DNA of 64,000 nucleotides, taken from positions 5,084,001 to 5,148,000 of the forward strand of contig CP085629.1 in the NCBI GenBank assembly GCA_024704175.1, given 5' to 3'. The DNA comes from Paenibacillus sp. P25. Its GTDB lineage: Bacteria > Bacillota > Bacilli > Paenibacillales > NBRC-103111. Of the stretch, positions 8,615 to 18,171 are shown in pieces. How positions within the stretch are numbered: position 1 is the stretch's first letter; the number at the start of each line of letters is the position of its first letter. Both the position numbers and the translations under genes were made by a program. Below the pieces are notes generated by a model. That model was not told the origin of the DNA and did no database searches. It was given only the letters and a program-made list of their open reading frames with translations.

Positions 8615-10067
8615 ATGAAAAAAATTTCACTTATGCTGTCAGCCGCTCTCGCCGCCCTTTTATGGACCGGGTCCGCCGCCTCTGCGGAAGCCTTCCAAGA
8701 CGTCCCCTCCGCCAGCCCCTACCTGCCTTATATTGAAGATCTGCAGAAAAGCGGAATTATCGACGGGATCGGTCACGACCGGTTCGGCCCGGAGCAGACG
8801 CTCACCCGCGCTCAGCTTGCCAAGCTGCTCACGGTCGCGTTTCACCTGAAGGACGACGGCCGTCCGGTGCCTTTTACCGACATCCCGGGGCATTGGGCCG
8901 CCGCTTACATACGTGCCGCTTACCAGGCGGGGATTCTGGACGGCACCTCGGATTCGGTATTCTCGCCGGATCAACCCGTTACACGCGAAGAAGCCTCCGC
9001 AATGGTATGGCGGTATGCCCGGAAGAGCGGGCAATCCCCCGGCGCCCTTCTGAATCTTCGCGAACGGCCCGACGACTGGGCGGCGGAAGCGGTCAGCGGC
9101 TGTGATCGTCCGCGGATGGTACGGTGCGGATGTTTCGCGAACGGGCGATCTCTGGTCTTACCGGCCGAAGGAACCGATGACCCGTCAGGAAATGGCCGCG
9201 CCGCTGGATTCGTCGATGAAAACGTTAGGCGGCGGTCCCAATTTAGCCGAAGCGCCCGGCGGGCAACCAAGGATCAGGGCTACCTGGCTGTGGAACAGCG
9301 ATGCGCTTCTGACAAAGGAGGAAGAGGTTTTTTCTTTTCTTCGGGACAACCGCATCAATCTTATTTATTTGCAGATCGATCCGGATCTGTCGGCGCAGGA
9401 ATACGGGGATTTTATTGCGAAAGCCGGCATGCTCGGCATGGAGGTTCATGCGCTCGGAGGAGCCCCCGACTGGATCCAGCCGGGCAGCCAGGGGAAAATG
9501 TACAAGCTGATCGATTGGGTGAAGAGCTACAATAGTGCGGCGCGCAGCCGGACCGCCGGTTCCAAGGAATTCATCTGGACGTGGAGCCCTTTACCCTGCC
9601 GGCTTGGCAGCAGGACACCGATACGATGCTGGGATTATGGAGAGATACGGTAAGCGGTTTTGTCGAAGAGATCAAGAAGGATTCGCCCGGACTCATTGCG
9701 GGGGCGGATCTGCCCGTCTGGCTTGAGCGGTTTAACGTACCGGACGGCCGCGGCGGGCGGACGACCCTATCCGACTGGATGATTCGGAAGCTGGATCAAA
9801 CGACCCTGATGGCTTACCGCGACAATGCCGGCGATATTCTGGGCAGTATTGCGGCGGAAATGGATGAGGCGGGCAAAGAAGGAAGATCCGTGATCGTCTC
9901 CGTGGAAACGAAGCCGAGCGGCGAGGGGCCTATCACCTTCTACGGCAAAGGGCAAGCGCTGATGATGCAGGAGCTGGGGAAAGTGGCCGATGCGCTCCGC
10001 GCCCGCGCCCCCTTTCGCCGGATATGCCGTTCATGAATATGAAAGCTGGGCAGCGCTGAAGCAGTAA
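8615..10067 (+). CDS. SLH-domain secreted protein with TIM-barrel-like domain (frameshifted)
   Basis: About 484 residues over several frames. Residues 1-24 are a signal peptide. Three S-layer homology repeats follow (FQDVPSASPYLPYIEDLQKS, FTDIPGHWAAAYIRAAYQAG, and a third ending RPKEPMTRQEMA). They should bind the protein to pyruvylated cell-wall polysaccharide. The rest looks like a glycoside-hydrolase-type barrel: INLIYLQIDPDLSAQEYGDF, GIHLDVEPFTLPAWQ and MAYRDNAGDILGS, with a DVEP segment that could supply an acid catalyst. Frames change near 9095, 9560 and 10010 (CCCCC). Correcting the last adds FAGYAVHEYESW and the TAA at 10065. The substrate is unknown. The enzymatic role is inferred from fold-like patterns only. 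Confidence 0.72.
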
Positions 10068-10087
10068 TTCCCTTAAAATGAAAAAGG

Positions 10088-10106
10088 GCTCCGAAATATT
10101 CGGAGC
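10088..10106 (+). terminator. Hairpin after the SLH gene
   Basis: GCTCCGAA-ATA-TTCGGAGC forms a perfect 8-bp stem, followed by TCCTTTCCCC. It lies between convergent genes and probably ends the SLH transcript. Confidence 0.5.
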
Positions 10107-10124
10107 TCCTTTCCCCTTGCCCGC

Positions 10125-10433
10125 TTACCCTTCCGTCACATCCGCCCGGAGGTCACTCGCAACCTCCAGCATCTTGGGAATCACGGCCTCATTGGTGCCG
10201 GATACATAAAGATCCCCTTGGTAATGCCGGAACGGGATCTGTTTATCGCCATAGCTCCACAGGAAGAAATCTCCCTCAATGGACATGGTCGTGGCACCGG
10301 CTACGGTGAACACGGGCGTATAGGTAAAATCGGGCTTGGACGCAAAATACTGCTTGCATTCTTCCAGGGATATAATCTGCTCTGTATCCCCATGTTCCTG
10401 AAAAGCTCTTGTAATCCGATAGCGTTGACTCAC
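10125..10433 (-). CDS. Small hypothetical protein downstream of cyclase
   Basis: A frame of 102 residues starts at GTG 10433, with AGGAGG 9 bases upstream. It begins 34 bases after the cyclase stop, so the two are probably co-transcribed. The product is soluble and beta-rich (FTYTPVFTVAGATTMSIEGD, FFLWSYGDKQIPFRHYQGDL). It recalls small periplasmic-like or FAD/heme-free beta-barrel proteins, but I do not recognise a family. Its neighbour suggests a role linked to the hydrolase, such as a chaperone or sensor, without direct evidence. Confidence 0.6.
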   Translation of the reverse strand: MSQRYRITRAFQEHGDTEQIISLEECKQYFASKPDFTYTPVFTVAGATTMSIEGDFFLWSYGDKQIPFRHYQGDLYVSGTNEAVIPKMLEVASDLRADVTEG

Positions 10434-10467
10434 TGAAGTCGGCCTCCTATAGGGTTCACTTTCCGTC

Positions 10468-11226
10468 TTACTCCTCCACAATCGCAACCGGGCGGGCCCA
10501 GCCGGCGCTGCCTTTTTCCACCTTGATCGGGAAGCAGATGACCTTGAAGCCGAACGGCTTCGGAATTTGATCCAGATTGGCCAGCTTCTCGATCTGGCAG
10601 TATTCCCGGTCCTTGCCGGCATAATGCGCGGCCCACAGGACGCCTTCCCTCGGCTGCTTTTTATACGCTTCGGCCTGCAGGTTCAGCGGAATATCCCAGC
10701 CCCAGCCGTCCGTACCGACCACCTTGATGCCCTGATCCAGCGACCACAGCGTCGCATCGGCCGACACCCCGGCATGGGAGAACGCATAATGCTCGTGATA
10801 TAGCCGCTTGTCCGCATCGCTTCGGATCAGAACGATATCGAGGGGCTTCAGCTGATAACCGATCCGGCTCAGCTCGGCAATCAAATCGTCCGTCGTAATC
10901 TCGTAACCCGGCGGCTTGGCGCTGAAATCGAGCACCACCCCGTCGGAATAAAACCATTCGAGCGGCGGCTCGTCAATCGTTCTTGCCGGTCGCCCTTCCG
11001 ATGTCGGCCAGTAATGCCATGGCGCATCGATATGCGTACCGGCATGCGTATTCAGCGTTACCGTTTCCGTCGCCCATGCCTTGCTCTCGGGAAAATCCTC
11101 AGGCCTCAGGCCGAGGATGGCCGCCGCTTGCCGAGCCCCGTCCTCATGCGAAGCGTATTCGATCTTCGCCGGCGGCGGCTCGCGAATAGCAGGGCTGATC
11201 GGCACGCTTAGATCAATCATCTTCAT
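10468..11226 (-). CDS. Cyclase family protein (kynurenine formamidase-like metal hydrolase)
   Basis: An intact protein of 252 residues from ATG 11226, with GGGAGAGGG upstream. It carries the cyclase-family metal signature HAGTHIDAPWH at about residues 63-73 and further conserved segments (VLIRSDADKRLYHEHYA, VVGTDGWGWD). The family (PF04199) includes bacterial kynurenine formamidase and other manganese- or zinc-dependent amidohydrolases. The tryptophan-rich DGWGWD and the lack of kyn neighbours make the substrate uncertain. It is probably cytoplasmic. A small protein gene follows in the same operon. Confidence 0.85.
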   Translation of the reverse strand: MKMIDLSVPISPAIREPPPAKIEYASHEDGARQAAAILGLRPEDFPESKAWATETVTLNTHAGTHIDAPWHYWPTSEGRPARTIDEPPLEWFYSDGVVLDFSAKPPGYEITTDDLIAELSRIGYQLKPLDIVLIRSDADKRLYHEHYAFSHAGVSADATLWSLDQGIKVVGTDGWGWDIPLNLQAEAYKKQPREGVLWAAHYAGKDREYCQIEKLANLDQIPKPFGFKVICFPIKVEKGSAGWARPVAIVEE

Positions 11227-11352
11227 CCGGTTATCCCTCTCCCTTTTCCCCAAATCGGGGCCCAATATTAGCCATTATACCACCGAATGCGGAAACGAAA
11301 CGATCGCCTTCCCTGTGGTATTGAGAAGACGGCCGTGCTTCTTTCTATGCGT

Positions 11353-11682
11353 TCACCCGATATAGACTGCAGTCCCATCCCGCTGCAGCGCTCTGGGCGA
11401 CTCCGCCAGGAGCAGATCGATCCGGCTCACCAGCTGTTTCATCCGCTCCCCGCCGGACTGTTCCAAGGCCCACTCCTTCAGCCGGTTCAGTTCACCCAGC
11501 ACCTCCGGCAAATCCTCTTTCGTGATTTCAATCCCGGTGGAAAAGACCGGCACCCATCTCAGCCCCAACTCTTCTGCAGCGGGTTCCCAGCATTCCGCGA
11601 AGAAAGCCTCCGTGGAGACGGGTATGTGAAACTGCCGCTCGAGATCGTCTGCAGGCTCGGGTATAAAAGCGCTGATCGACAT
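11353..11682 (-). CDS. Candidate immunity protein for the PrsW-linked toxin
   Basis: An intact 109-residue acidic soluble protein beginning MSISAFIPEPADDLERQF. Its ATG (11682-11680) shares one base with the TAA of the upstream toxin-like gene (TAATG), so the two are translationally coupled. Its size, helix-rich composition and position directly after a toxin-like C-terminus match the pattern of immunity genes in polymorphic toxin systems. I recognise no named family. The immunity role is inferred from arrangement alone. Confidence 0.6.
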   Translation of the reverse strand: MSISAFIPEPADDLERQFHIPVSTEAFFAECWEPAAEELGLRWVPVFSTGIEITKEDLPEVLGELNRLKEWALEQSGGERMKQLVSRIDLLLAESPRALQRDGTAVYIG

Positions 11683-13837
11683 TACGGTTTCCCTCCAAAC
11701 AAAGCCTTAAAAGTATAATCCGGATATTCGGATCTCAGCTGATTCAAGCTGTTCTCTACAGCGGTTCGAAGCTCCGGGGTATCGCCATCGAGTCGGAATA
11801 CGAAATCGCGGATCGAGTTGATTTCGTCCAAATGGGGCACTTCCGGAGATCCGCCGCGCGTCGGACGAGTCGAGGTCGCCTTTTCCAGCATATTCTGAAT
11901 GCGCACCCGCGTCTTCTTGAGAATCTGCTTGTCGGCAAATTCCTGCGGTGTCTGCGAGGGTCGCCCTGTACGCGGATTGATGCGGTCCAAACCCTTGGCC
12001 GTCTTGTCTTCATAGAAAATCCTGTTGTTCAGATCGATCTCGTCAAACTCGCCCAGCGGATTGCCCCGATGATCTACGATTTCGACCCCATTGTACTTTT
12101 TCCCTGCCACAGGCGCCCTCTCGTCGTTCCCATCGTCGGCCCGCTCTTCATCCGGCTTCCGGGCATGCTCCGGTTCGTCCGGATGATGGCCCGGGCCGGG
12201 GCCGTCACCTTTCGGAGGTTTGCCCGGTATATCCACCTCCGGCTTTCGCCTCCCCAGCTTTTCCAGGAGCCTTCGAATATAACCGCGGCCTTTCTTCCCC
12301 GCCCATTCGAGCCCCCTGCCGAAGGGAATCCGGCTTAAGAGAATGCCGGTCGCCACGGCGAGCGCATTTTCAGGCGTCAGCATCTTTCTCGGGTCGCGGA
12401 TATAATCCGCAATCGTATGCCCGCCGCCGAAGACGGAGCCCACCGTCAAGGCAGTGCCAAGCGCCGGCCAGAATCCGACGAACAGCATCGATAAGGCGAG
12501 CGCGCCAAGCAGGATGGCGGCCTGCTCATACCATTCGCGGCGGTCCCACCAATGCTGCAGGGAATCGAACAAACAAGCGAAGCAGGCCGCCTCATCGCCG
12601 CCCGGGTAGTAATCCGCCATGCCTGCGAACAGACCCGCCGCCAGCAGCAATGCGGCAAGCCCGGTAAGCCCCCGGTAAAAAACCTTCATCTGCGCCTGAA
12701 CCCGCTCCCGCCTGCCGGCCGCTTCCTCATTCCCGTACAGCAAGTTGAAGCCAAGCTCGCGCCGCTCCCGGTAAAAGCCGAGCCAATAACCGAATCTCCC
12801 CGATCCTGGAAGAGAGCGCGAGTGATGTTCCACAGCTCCGTGAACGGATTGAGCGGCGGCTCTCCCGGCAGTGCCGGAAGGCGTTCCCGGATCCGGTTCA
12901 GCGCGCGGTAATCGGCGAAGAGCGAAGCCGCCAGCAGGATCAGAAACACCGGTCGCGTCTTGTACCCGCTCCCGGTCCATCCGTGAATGACGAATACCCA
13001 GTGCGGCAGTCTGCCCTGGCCGTTATAGGCGGCGTGGTCGAGTATCGACCAGAGCAGCATGAGCGCGGGGAGCAGGTAAGCCCATCGTGCCCAACGCGCC
13101 CTCAGTCTGTAAGCAATACCGCAAGCTAGAGTAATCATCGCCGTATGTACGGGATGTCCGACCGACATCATGGTGGGAAAGAAGCTTTCTTCGAACCGTC
13201 CGGGGAACAGCGCAAACAAGTCCCAGTGGATCGTTTCACCGCCCAGCATCGTAGTGCTGTAGCCGAAGGTTCTCCCAATAATGCCCGAATTCAGCCAGCG
13301 CCGGGCAAGCTCCTCCATAAGCTGGAAGCCGACTCCGGCCGCCGCACCGATCAAGGTAAAATCACTCAGGCTCAAAGCAGAAGCCCGGCGCGAGAAGAAC
13401 AGGAAGACGGCGAAAGGAAGCAGCTTCCATAGCTCCTCGAAAATCGGCGTGACAACGGCGTTGGACCACGTATCGGACGTTCTCCCGCCAAAGACGCTGT
13501 GGAAAGCCTGAAGCGTCAGCGTCGTAATCGGGATGACGACGAAGATGCCGGCAAGGACGAACAGGACCACCTGCTTCCAGGGCAGCGTTTTGCTCCGGCA
13601 CAGAAACCAGAATTGCAGCAGGACATAGAAGGACCATAAATACTGGACCAACAGGGTACGCGATTCCCTCATAAATAACAGGCTGACGACGAACACCGCC
13701 AGAGAGAGCCACGAAAAAATCGTATACGCCACCCGGATAAAAGGATATTTCGCTAGCCAGGCTTTATAGTTCCGATAAAATGCCTCCAGATGATCCCGGA
13801 CCCTCGTACGAAGAGTCCAAAGCGCATTCAACCTCAT
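11682..13837 (-). CDS. PrsW-like intramembrane protease fused to nuclease-like toxin tail (frameshifted)
   Basis: About 718 residues when one frame shift near 12805 (GGGG) is corrected. The N-terminal 330 residues have about eight membrane helices and PrsW-family motifs: FEELWKLLPF (EExxK), GHPVHTAM, and LLWSILDHAAYN (HxxxN). A linker, a second membrane part (TGLAALLLAAGLFAGMADYY, ILLGALALSMLFVGF) and a proline/aspartate-rich stretch follow. The last 140 residues hold GEFDEIDLNNRIFYEDKTAK, which fits the acidic and E/DxK core of a PD-(D/E)xK nuclease, then KKTRVRIQNMLEKA. This is the layout of a polymorphic toxin whose release may depend on its own membrane protease. The coupled next gene is the likely immunity protein. 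ATG 13837 is close to AAGGGGG, so TTG 13831 is an alternative start. Confidence 0.75.
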
Positions 13838-14035
13838 CGCCCCCTTATGACGGATTCCTTAGTTATTCGGGAACCGAAATGCTTTATTACCCCTAATTCC
13901 AACTTCTGTAACATAGGGTTCGTAAGGAGAGCCGGATTTGGTAGTACCTTCCTAGGATTTTGATACGATTTCTCCTTCACCAAGTTATGCTACCATTGGG
14001 GATGTTAACCATAAAATCGTTCCGAGGTGATGGGA

Positions 14036-14776
14036 ATGGAGCAGCTCCAAAGACGGGGCGACTATGGCATCGACGCTCCCGGCGTCGTACGGAACCTGCT
14101 GCTGATGGGAGCCGGATTTCTGTTTCTTGCTATACTCGCTTTCATGGATTTGCCGGGGCGGCTGCACTGGTTGGGAACCCTTGTTGAAGTCGTTTGTACG
14201 GTTTCATTTCTGGTCGTCATAATTGAGGCATTGTACATGATTTGGAGCAGCAAGGCAGGCAAATTCCACGAGCGGGAAAGGCCGCTGGATCTAGTTGCGC
14301 TTCGCGGGGATGAGAAGGTGCTGGATGTCGGTCGCGGCCGGGGGCTTGTCCTGAATGCGGCGGCCGGCAGGCTGACCACAGGCCAAGCGGTCGGCGTCGA
14401 TATTTGGAACAAGCAGGACCAGTCGGGGAACGATCCTGAGACGACGCGGAGAAATTCCGTTATCGAAGGCGTAGCGGAGCGAGTGGAAATCGTGAACGGG
14501 GATGCGAGGAGCATGCCTTTTGCAGATAGCGAATTCGACGTCGTCGTTTCCAGCCTGGCCATTCATAATATTCCGACCCGCAAGGAACGGGATCAGGCGA
14601 TCGGCGAGATCATGCGCGTGCTGAAGGACGGCGGCCGCTTCGCCCTTCTTGATTTCCGGCACGTGCAGGAGTATGCGGAAGCGTTCGAACGGCACGGCGC
14701 TGTCCAAGTGAACGTCATAGGGCCGCACTGGCTGATGTTTCCTCCTGTGAAGATTGTGACAGGACGAAAGGCATAG
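14036..14776 (+). CDS. Membrane-anchored class I SAM-dependent methyltransferase
   Basis: An intact protein of 246 residues. ATG 14036 follows GAGGTG at 7 bases. Two hydrophobic helices (about residues 25-41 and 52-70) anchor the N-terminus. A Rossmann methyltransferase domain follows, with motif I KVLDVGRGRGLVL, an acidic SAM-binding loop (AVGVDIW), NGDARSMPF, and DVVVSSLAIHNI with the late motif VLKDGGRFALLD. Motif I normally reads VGCG. Here the cysteine codon position reads CGC (Arg), one of three such changes in this window. The substrate is unknown. An amino- or lipid-methylating role is possible because of the membrane anchor. Confidence 0.85.
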   Translation: MEQLQRRGDYGIDAPGVVRNLLLMGAGFLFLAILAFMDLPGRLHWLGTLVEVVCTVSFLVVIIEALYMIWSSKAGKFHERERPLDLVALRGDEKVLDVGRGRGLVLNAAAGRLTTGQAVGVDIWNKQDQSGNDPETTRRNSVIEGVAERVEIVNGDARSMPFADSEFDVVVSSLAIHNIPTRKERDQAIGEIMRVLKDGGRFALLDFRHVQEYAEAFERHGAVQVNVIGPHWLMFPPVKIVTGRKA

Positions 14777-14801
14777 CCGTTCCATTCACATTCACGATAA
14801 A

Positions 14802-14834
14802 AAACGGGAGCCGCATGACCGCTTGCTCCCGTTT
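14802..14834. terminator. Convergent terminator
   Basis: AAACGGGAGC (14802-14811) pairs perfectly with GCTCCCGTTT (14825-14834). It lies between the methyltransferase gene and the leftward hydrolase gene and can serve both. Confidence 0.7.
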
Positions 14835-14853
14835 CATTCATCCAATTCCTGAA

Positions 14854-15695
14854 CTAATTTGGTAGTGAAGTGTGCTTTGAAATAGAATGGATTATTAAAT
14901 CCCAGTCATCATAGTGAAGTTCATGCCCCGTACCTTCCAATGTCAGCAAAACCGCACCCGGAATTTCGTTAGCAAGATTTTCCCCATGCTCATAAGGGAT
15001 AATGGGATCTTCAGTACCGTGTACAACCAGAGAGGGTACATTGATTTCATTCGTCCTAACTAAATAGGATTCTCCGCCTGTCAGCAAGGCGTGATTGGTC
15101 ATGCTGGCTATACGGTCGCCTCTTGCAAATTCTTTTTCAGCCAAAACGCGAACTTTTTTCTCATCAAAAAGATGCTTTGAACCTGCCAGGATTCTTGATC
15201 TATGAATAGCAAATTCGACTACCGATTGTTCGTTGGACCAATCCATCCCCCCCATATTCGAGAAAAAATCCATAATCCGTTCCTCCATCGGGGGAGATGC
15301 GGAGCAAAATTGGACGTTGATAGGAGGGTAATGGTTAGAACTCTCTCCGGATGCCGCAGAGCAATCATTTGAGTCAACATACCGCCCATGGACATGCCTG
15401 CGATATGCGCTCGCCCAATCTCATAAGCATCCAATACCCTAACGGCATCATCCGCCATATCCTCAAAAGTATAACCCGGTTGACCAGGCTCGTAAGTGGT
15501 TGAACGTCCAACATCGCGGTTATCATAACGAATAACAAAGCGCCCTGCATCTGCTAAACGCCGGCAGAATTCTTCCTCCCACCAAATCATGGAGGATTGG
15601 GCTCCCATAATCAGCAGAATGGCCGGGTTCACCGGGTTTCCGAAGCTCTCCGTACATAAATGAATTCCATCTACTTGTATTAATCGTTCGTTCAT
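14854..15695 (-). CDS. Alpha/beta-fold hydrolase (frameshifted)
   Basis: About 280 residues over two frames from ATG 15695, with AGGGT upstream. It has the oxyanion segment ILLIMGAQSSMIWW, the nucleophile elbow AGMSMGGMLTQMIALRHPER (Ser catalytic), the acid in VVHGTEDPIIPYEHG, and the histidine in LEGTGHELHYDDW. The frame breaks at 15289-15294 (CCCCC). Removing or adding one base joins SNFAPHLP to PMEERIMDFF. The pattern fits the aclacinomycin-methylesterase-like hydrolases common in Bacillales. The natural substrate is unknown. Confidence 0.85.
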
Positions 15696-15727
15696 TTGGA
15701 ACCCTCCAATGCTTATATACAAAAAAA

Positions 15728-15746
15728 CACAGGCTATTGGCCTGTG
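15728..15746 (-). terminator. Hairpin with U-tract ahead of the hydrolase gene
   Basis: On the minus strand CACAGGC-CAATA-GCCTGTG is followed by seven U. It would terminate or attenuate transcription entering the hydrolase gene from the right. It overlaps the repeat element at 15732-15950. Confidence 0.5.
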
Positions 15747-15950
15747 CACGCAGTAATCGAAAAAGAAGGGTTCATTCCCTCTTATTCAAATCCAGTCTAT
15801 GCGGCATAGAGATAGAGTTGACCCTACCTCCAAACGCATATAACTAAACCAGGTTACCGTGAAGGCAAACCATTCTTCGATTACTATGCACACAAAATAG
15901 CCCTAAATCACTATTGGATTCATTGTGCAAAGAAAATCGAAGAATTAGTT
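15732..15950. repeat. Three-copy inverted/direct repeat element (possible MITE)
   Basis: A unit of about 40 bases, GGCTATT...TGTGCA...TAATCGAA...GGTT, appears as a forward copy at 15732-15772, an inverted copy at 15868-15902 and a further forward copy at about 15911-15950. The first two enclose some 170 bases as imperfect terminal inverted repeats. The last two form a tight inverted repeat. No open frame lies inside. This could be a miniature mobile element or a folded regulatory RNA. The copies are too diverged to be recent. Confidence 0.45.
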
Positions 15951-16363
15951 TAACACACGTAACCCCTCCGTTCGTATCAGTTAATGCAATGCTAACATGC
16001 GCTGAATCTCCATGTCAACACTTGGAAAATCGCTTCAAGTTCATTCCAGCGCTTATAAGTTTTTTCTTCAGATCGTCAACAATTTTAATTGAGTTGTTGT
16101 TTATACAACGAAACCGATGAAATTAACGATTGTTTTGTTTATGCTTCTATAATAAATTATGGACAGATTTCGAGAATGCATCAATCGTCAATTCGATCCG
16201 TCGTTCAACAAATATAGCAGCACTATGCGGATTTTGAGGGCAACCCGCCTGCTCTGACGATCGAGGAGCACCTGTTGGATTTAACGATCATACAGACCCT
16301 ATCGGTCGCGAGTTCGGAGAGCTCTATTCATTCTTTACCGAGAATTTGGAGGTATATATTATT
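15951..16363. other. AT-rich intergenic region, no gene supported
   Basis: About 400 AT-rich bases between the repeat element and the MFS gene. Short open pieces (for example one containing IEEHLLDLTIIQTL around 16260-16300) may be remnants of a gene, but I cannot assign them. Only the ribosome-binding site at 16348-16353 is clear. Confidence 0.35.
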
Positions 16364-17535
16364 TTGGCCAAACAAAACAACTTGCTCCTGCTGATATTAA
16401 CCATAGGCGTATTCGGCATCTTAAATACCGAAATGGGGGTTATTGGGTTATTGCCTTCCATTGCTGATCACTTTCATGTCAGCATAACAAAAGCAGGATG
16501 GCTTGTAAGTCTCTTTGCTTTTACGATTGCCGTATCCGGACCAACGTCGCCTTTATTGTTTTCCGGGATCAATCGTAAGAAGGTCATGTTGCTTGTATTG
16601 GGAGTTTTCGTTTTGGGGAACATGGTATCCATATTTACATCCAACTTTACCATTCTATTAATGGCACGGATCATTCCAGCCTTTTTCCATCCCATTTATT
16701 GTTCTTTGGCATTTACCGTGGTCGCTTCCTCCGTAAGTCAAAAAGAAGCTCCAAAAGCGGTTTCCAAAGTATTTATCGGAGTATCTGCCGGTATGGTAGC
16801 CGGGGTACCGATCGCAAGTTTTATTGAAAGTGCCGTTTCGTATGAAATGGCGATGGCCTTCTTTGCTATTGTTAATTGTATTGTATTCATTGCTACTTCG
16901 ATGTTTGTACCAACTATGCCTGTTGAAAAAGACTTTCTTACGGTACCCAGCTTTCCGTATTAAAAAAACCTATGGTATGGATTTCCATCGTGACTGTCAT
17001 TTTATTAAACTCTGCTGTATTTGGGGTTTATAGTTACCTTGCCGAATATCTGAAAACCGTAACGAATCTGTCTCCGAACACCATCAGTTTAACGTTGTTC
17101 ATCTTCGGCGGAGCCAATATCATTGGAAACATTGTCGCGGGAAGGTTACTTACCCATCATGCCATGAAGTCTATAGTATCTTTTCCTTTATTATTGGGTG
17201 CCGTTTACATCATTTTATTCTTCACAGGACAGTTTACCGTACCCATGGAAGTTTTAACTTTCATTTGGGGAATATTAGCCGGAGGGATCATGGCAAATAT
17301 TAATCAATATTTGATTGCGTCTGCAGCTCCCGAAGCGCCCGATTTCGCCAATGGATTATTTATCTCAGCCTGTAACGTGGGAACAACATTGGGTGCAGCC
17401 GTAGGCGGGTTATTTATATCAGAAATGGGTACACCCTATGTCGTCCTGGTGGGAGTCCTATCCTTGATAGTCAGTTTGGCGACTATTTTACTGAGAATCT
17501 ATATGTTTACTCCGGCCCAACAACTTTCCAGATAA
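16364..17535 (+). CDS. MFS efflux transporter, DHA1 family (frameshifted)
   Basis: About 390 residues over two frames with roughly twelve membrane helices. TTG 16364 follows GGAGGT at 10 bases. The start (LLLLILTIGVFGILNTEMGV) and motif SGINRKKVMLLVLG fit arabinose-efflux-type DHA1 permeases. The frame changes near 16950 (CCC), after which LKKPMVWISIVTVILLNSAV continues helix 7. The gene is more AT-rich than the window average and, with its flanks, lies beside an IS3 element, so transfer is possible. The substrate is unknown. Confidence 0.82.
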
Positions 17536-17809
17536 GGAATTCATTCAACATTTGGGTGAATCACCGGCTTCAACCTTTTCGGCGAGCTGCATGCAGAACA
17601 GACCAATTGCCGCGGCTATGATCTAGAGTTTCGTTACCCAACCTCCATTATCCCTGACGGATAAAAGACTGGATCAATTGGGATTACGATGCCGACTAGA
17701 ACCGATGATAGAGGTAGCGAAAATGTTGCAAACACACTTTGATGGAACCTAAATTGGTGCGCATCGTATTAACTGAAAAGATTACTCTGAAACCCCTGGA
17801 GGATCAATC
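17536..17809. other. Intergenic region with a possible gene remnant
   Basis: No open frame of note. A short translation containing FGELHAEQTNCRGYDLEF and NHPTSIIPD suggests a decayed coding fragment, but I cannot name it. The region ends with the ribosome-binding site of the DUF3951 gene. Confidence 0.3.
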
Positions 17810-18049
17810 ATGGATTTTTCATCAATTCTATTGTTGTCTTTAATCGTGCCTGTCTTTATTTTAATCACTTACATCATGATCAAAACGCTTATTAAGAAAG
17901 AAATACCTGACAGCAGGTATAACCCCTTTGATTACATTACGGGTCAAACAAGAATTGAATTCCAAGAACAGAAAGAAACAAAAGAAGAAGATGACGACCA
18001 AGGCGATGATAAAGATAAAAATATAAAAAAAGGTATCTCACCTAATTGA
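17810..18049 (+). CDS. DUF3951 domain protein
   Basis: An intact 79-residue protein from ATG 17810, with TGGAGG 9 bases upstream. A single N-terminal membrane helix (about residues 5-27) is followed by a conserved segment RYNPFDYITGQTRIEF and a highly charged tail rich in Glu, Asp and Lys. This matches small DUF3951 proteins of Bacillales. Their function is unknown. The protein would be membrane-anchored with a charged tail, the orientation of which is not determined. Confidence 0.75.
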   Translation: MDFSSILLLSLIVPVFILITYIMIKTLIKKEIPDSRYNPFDYITGQTRIEFQEQKETKEEDDDQGDDKDKNIKKGISPN

Positions 18050-18171
18050 CAATTATCCTAATAGAAAGTGGTAGAATAGGGCCTTTCTGTTTGTTTAAGA
18101 ACATTTGCGCATGCGACGTGGTAAACATCCTCACAAAGTCACCCCAAAAAATATCAAAAAAAGGAGCCCAT

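Noticed and set aside
15863..15895. GGCAAACCATTC resembles the start of a cyclic-di-GMP-I riboswitch
   Set aside because: None of the later conserved parts (GGGACGCAAAGC, GTTACCG) follow, and the segment is explained by the repeat element.
15747..16140. Possible T-box or other leader RNA upstream of the hydrolase because of the U-tract hairpin
   Set aside because: No T-box core (AGGGTGGNACCGCG) or other known riboswitch core was found on the minus strand.
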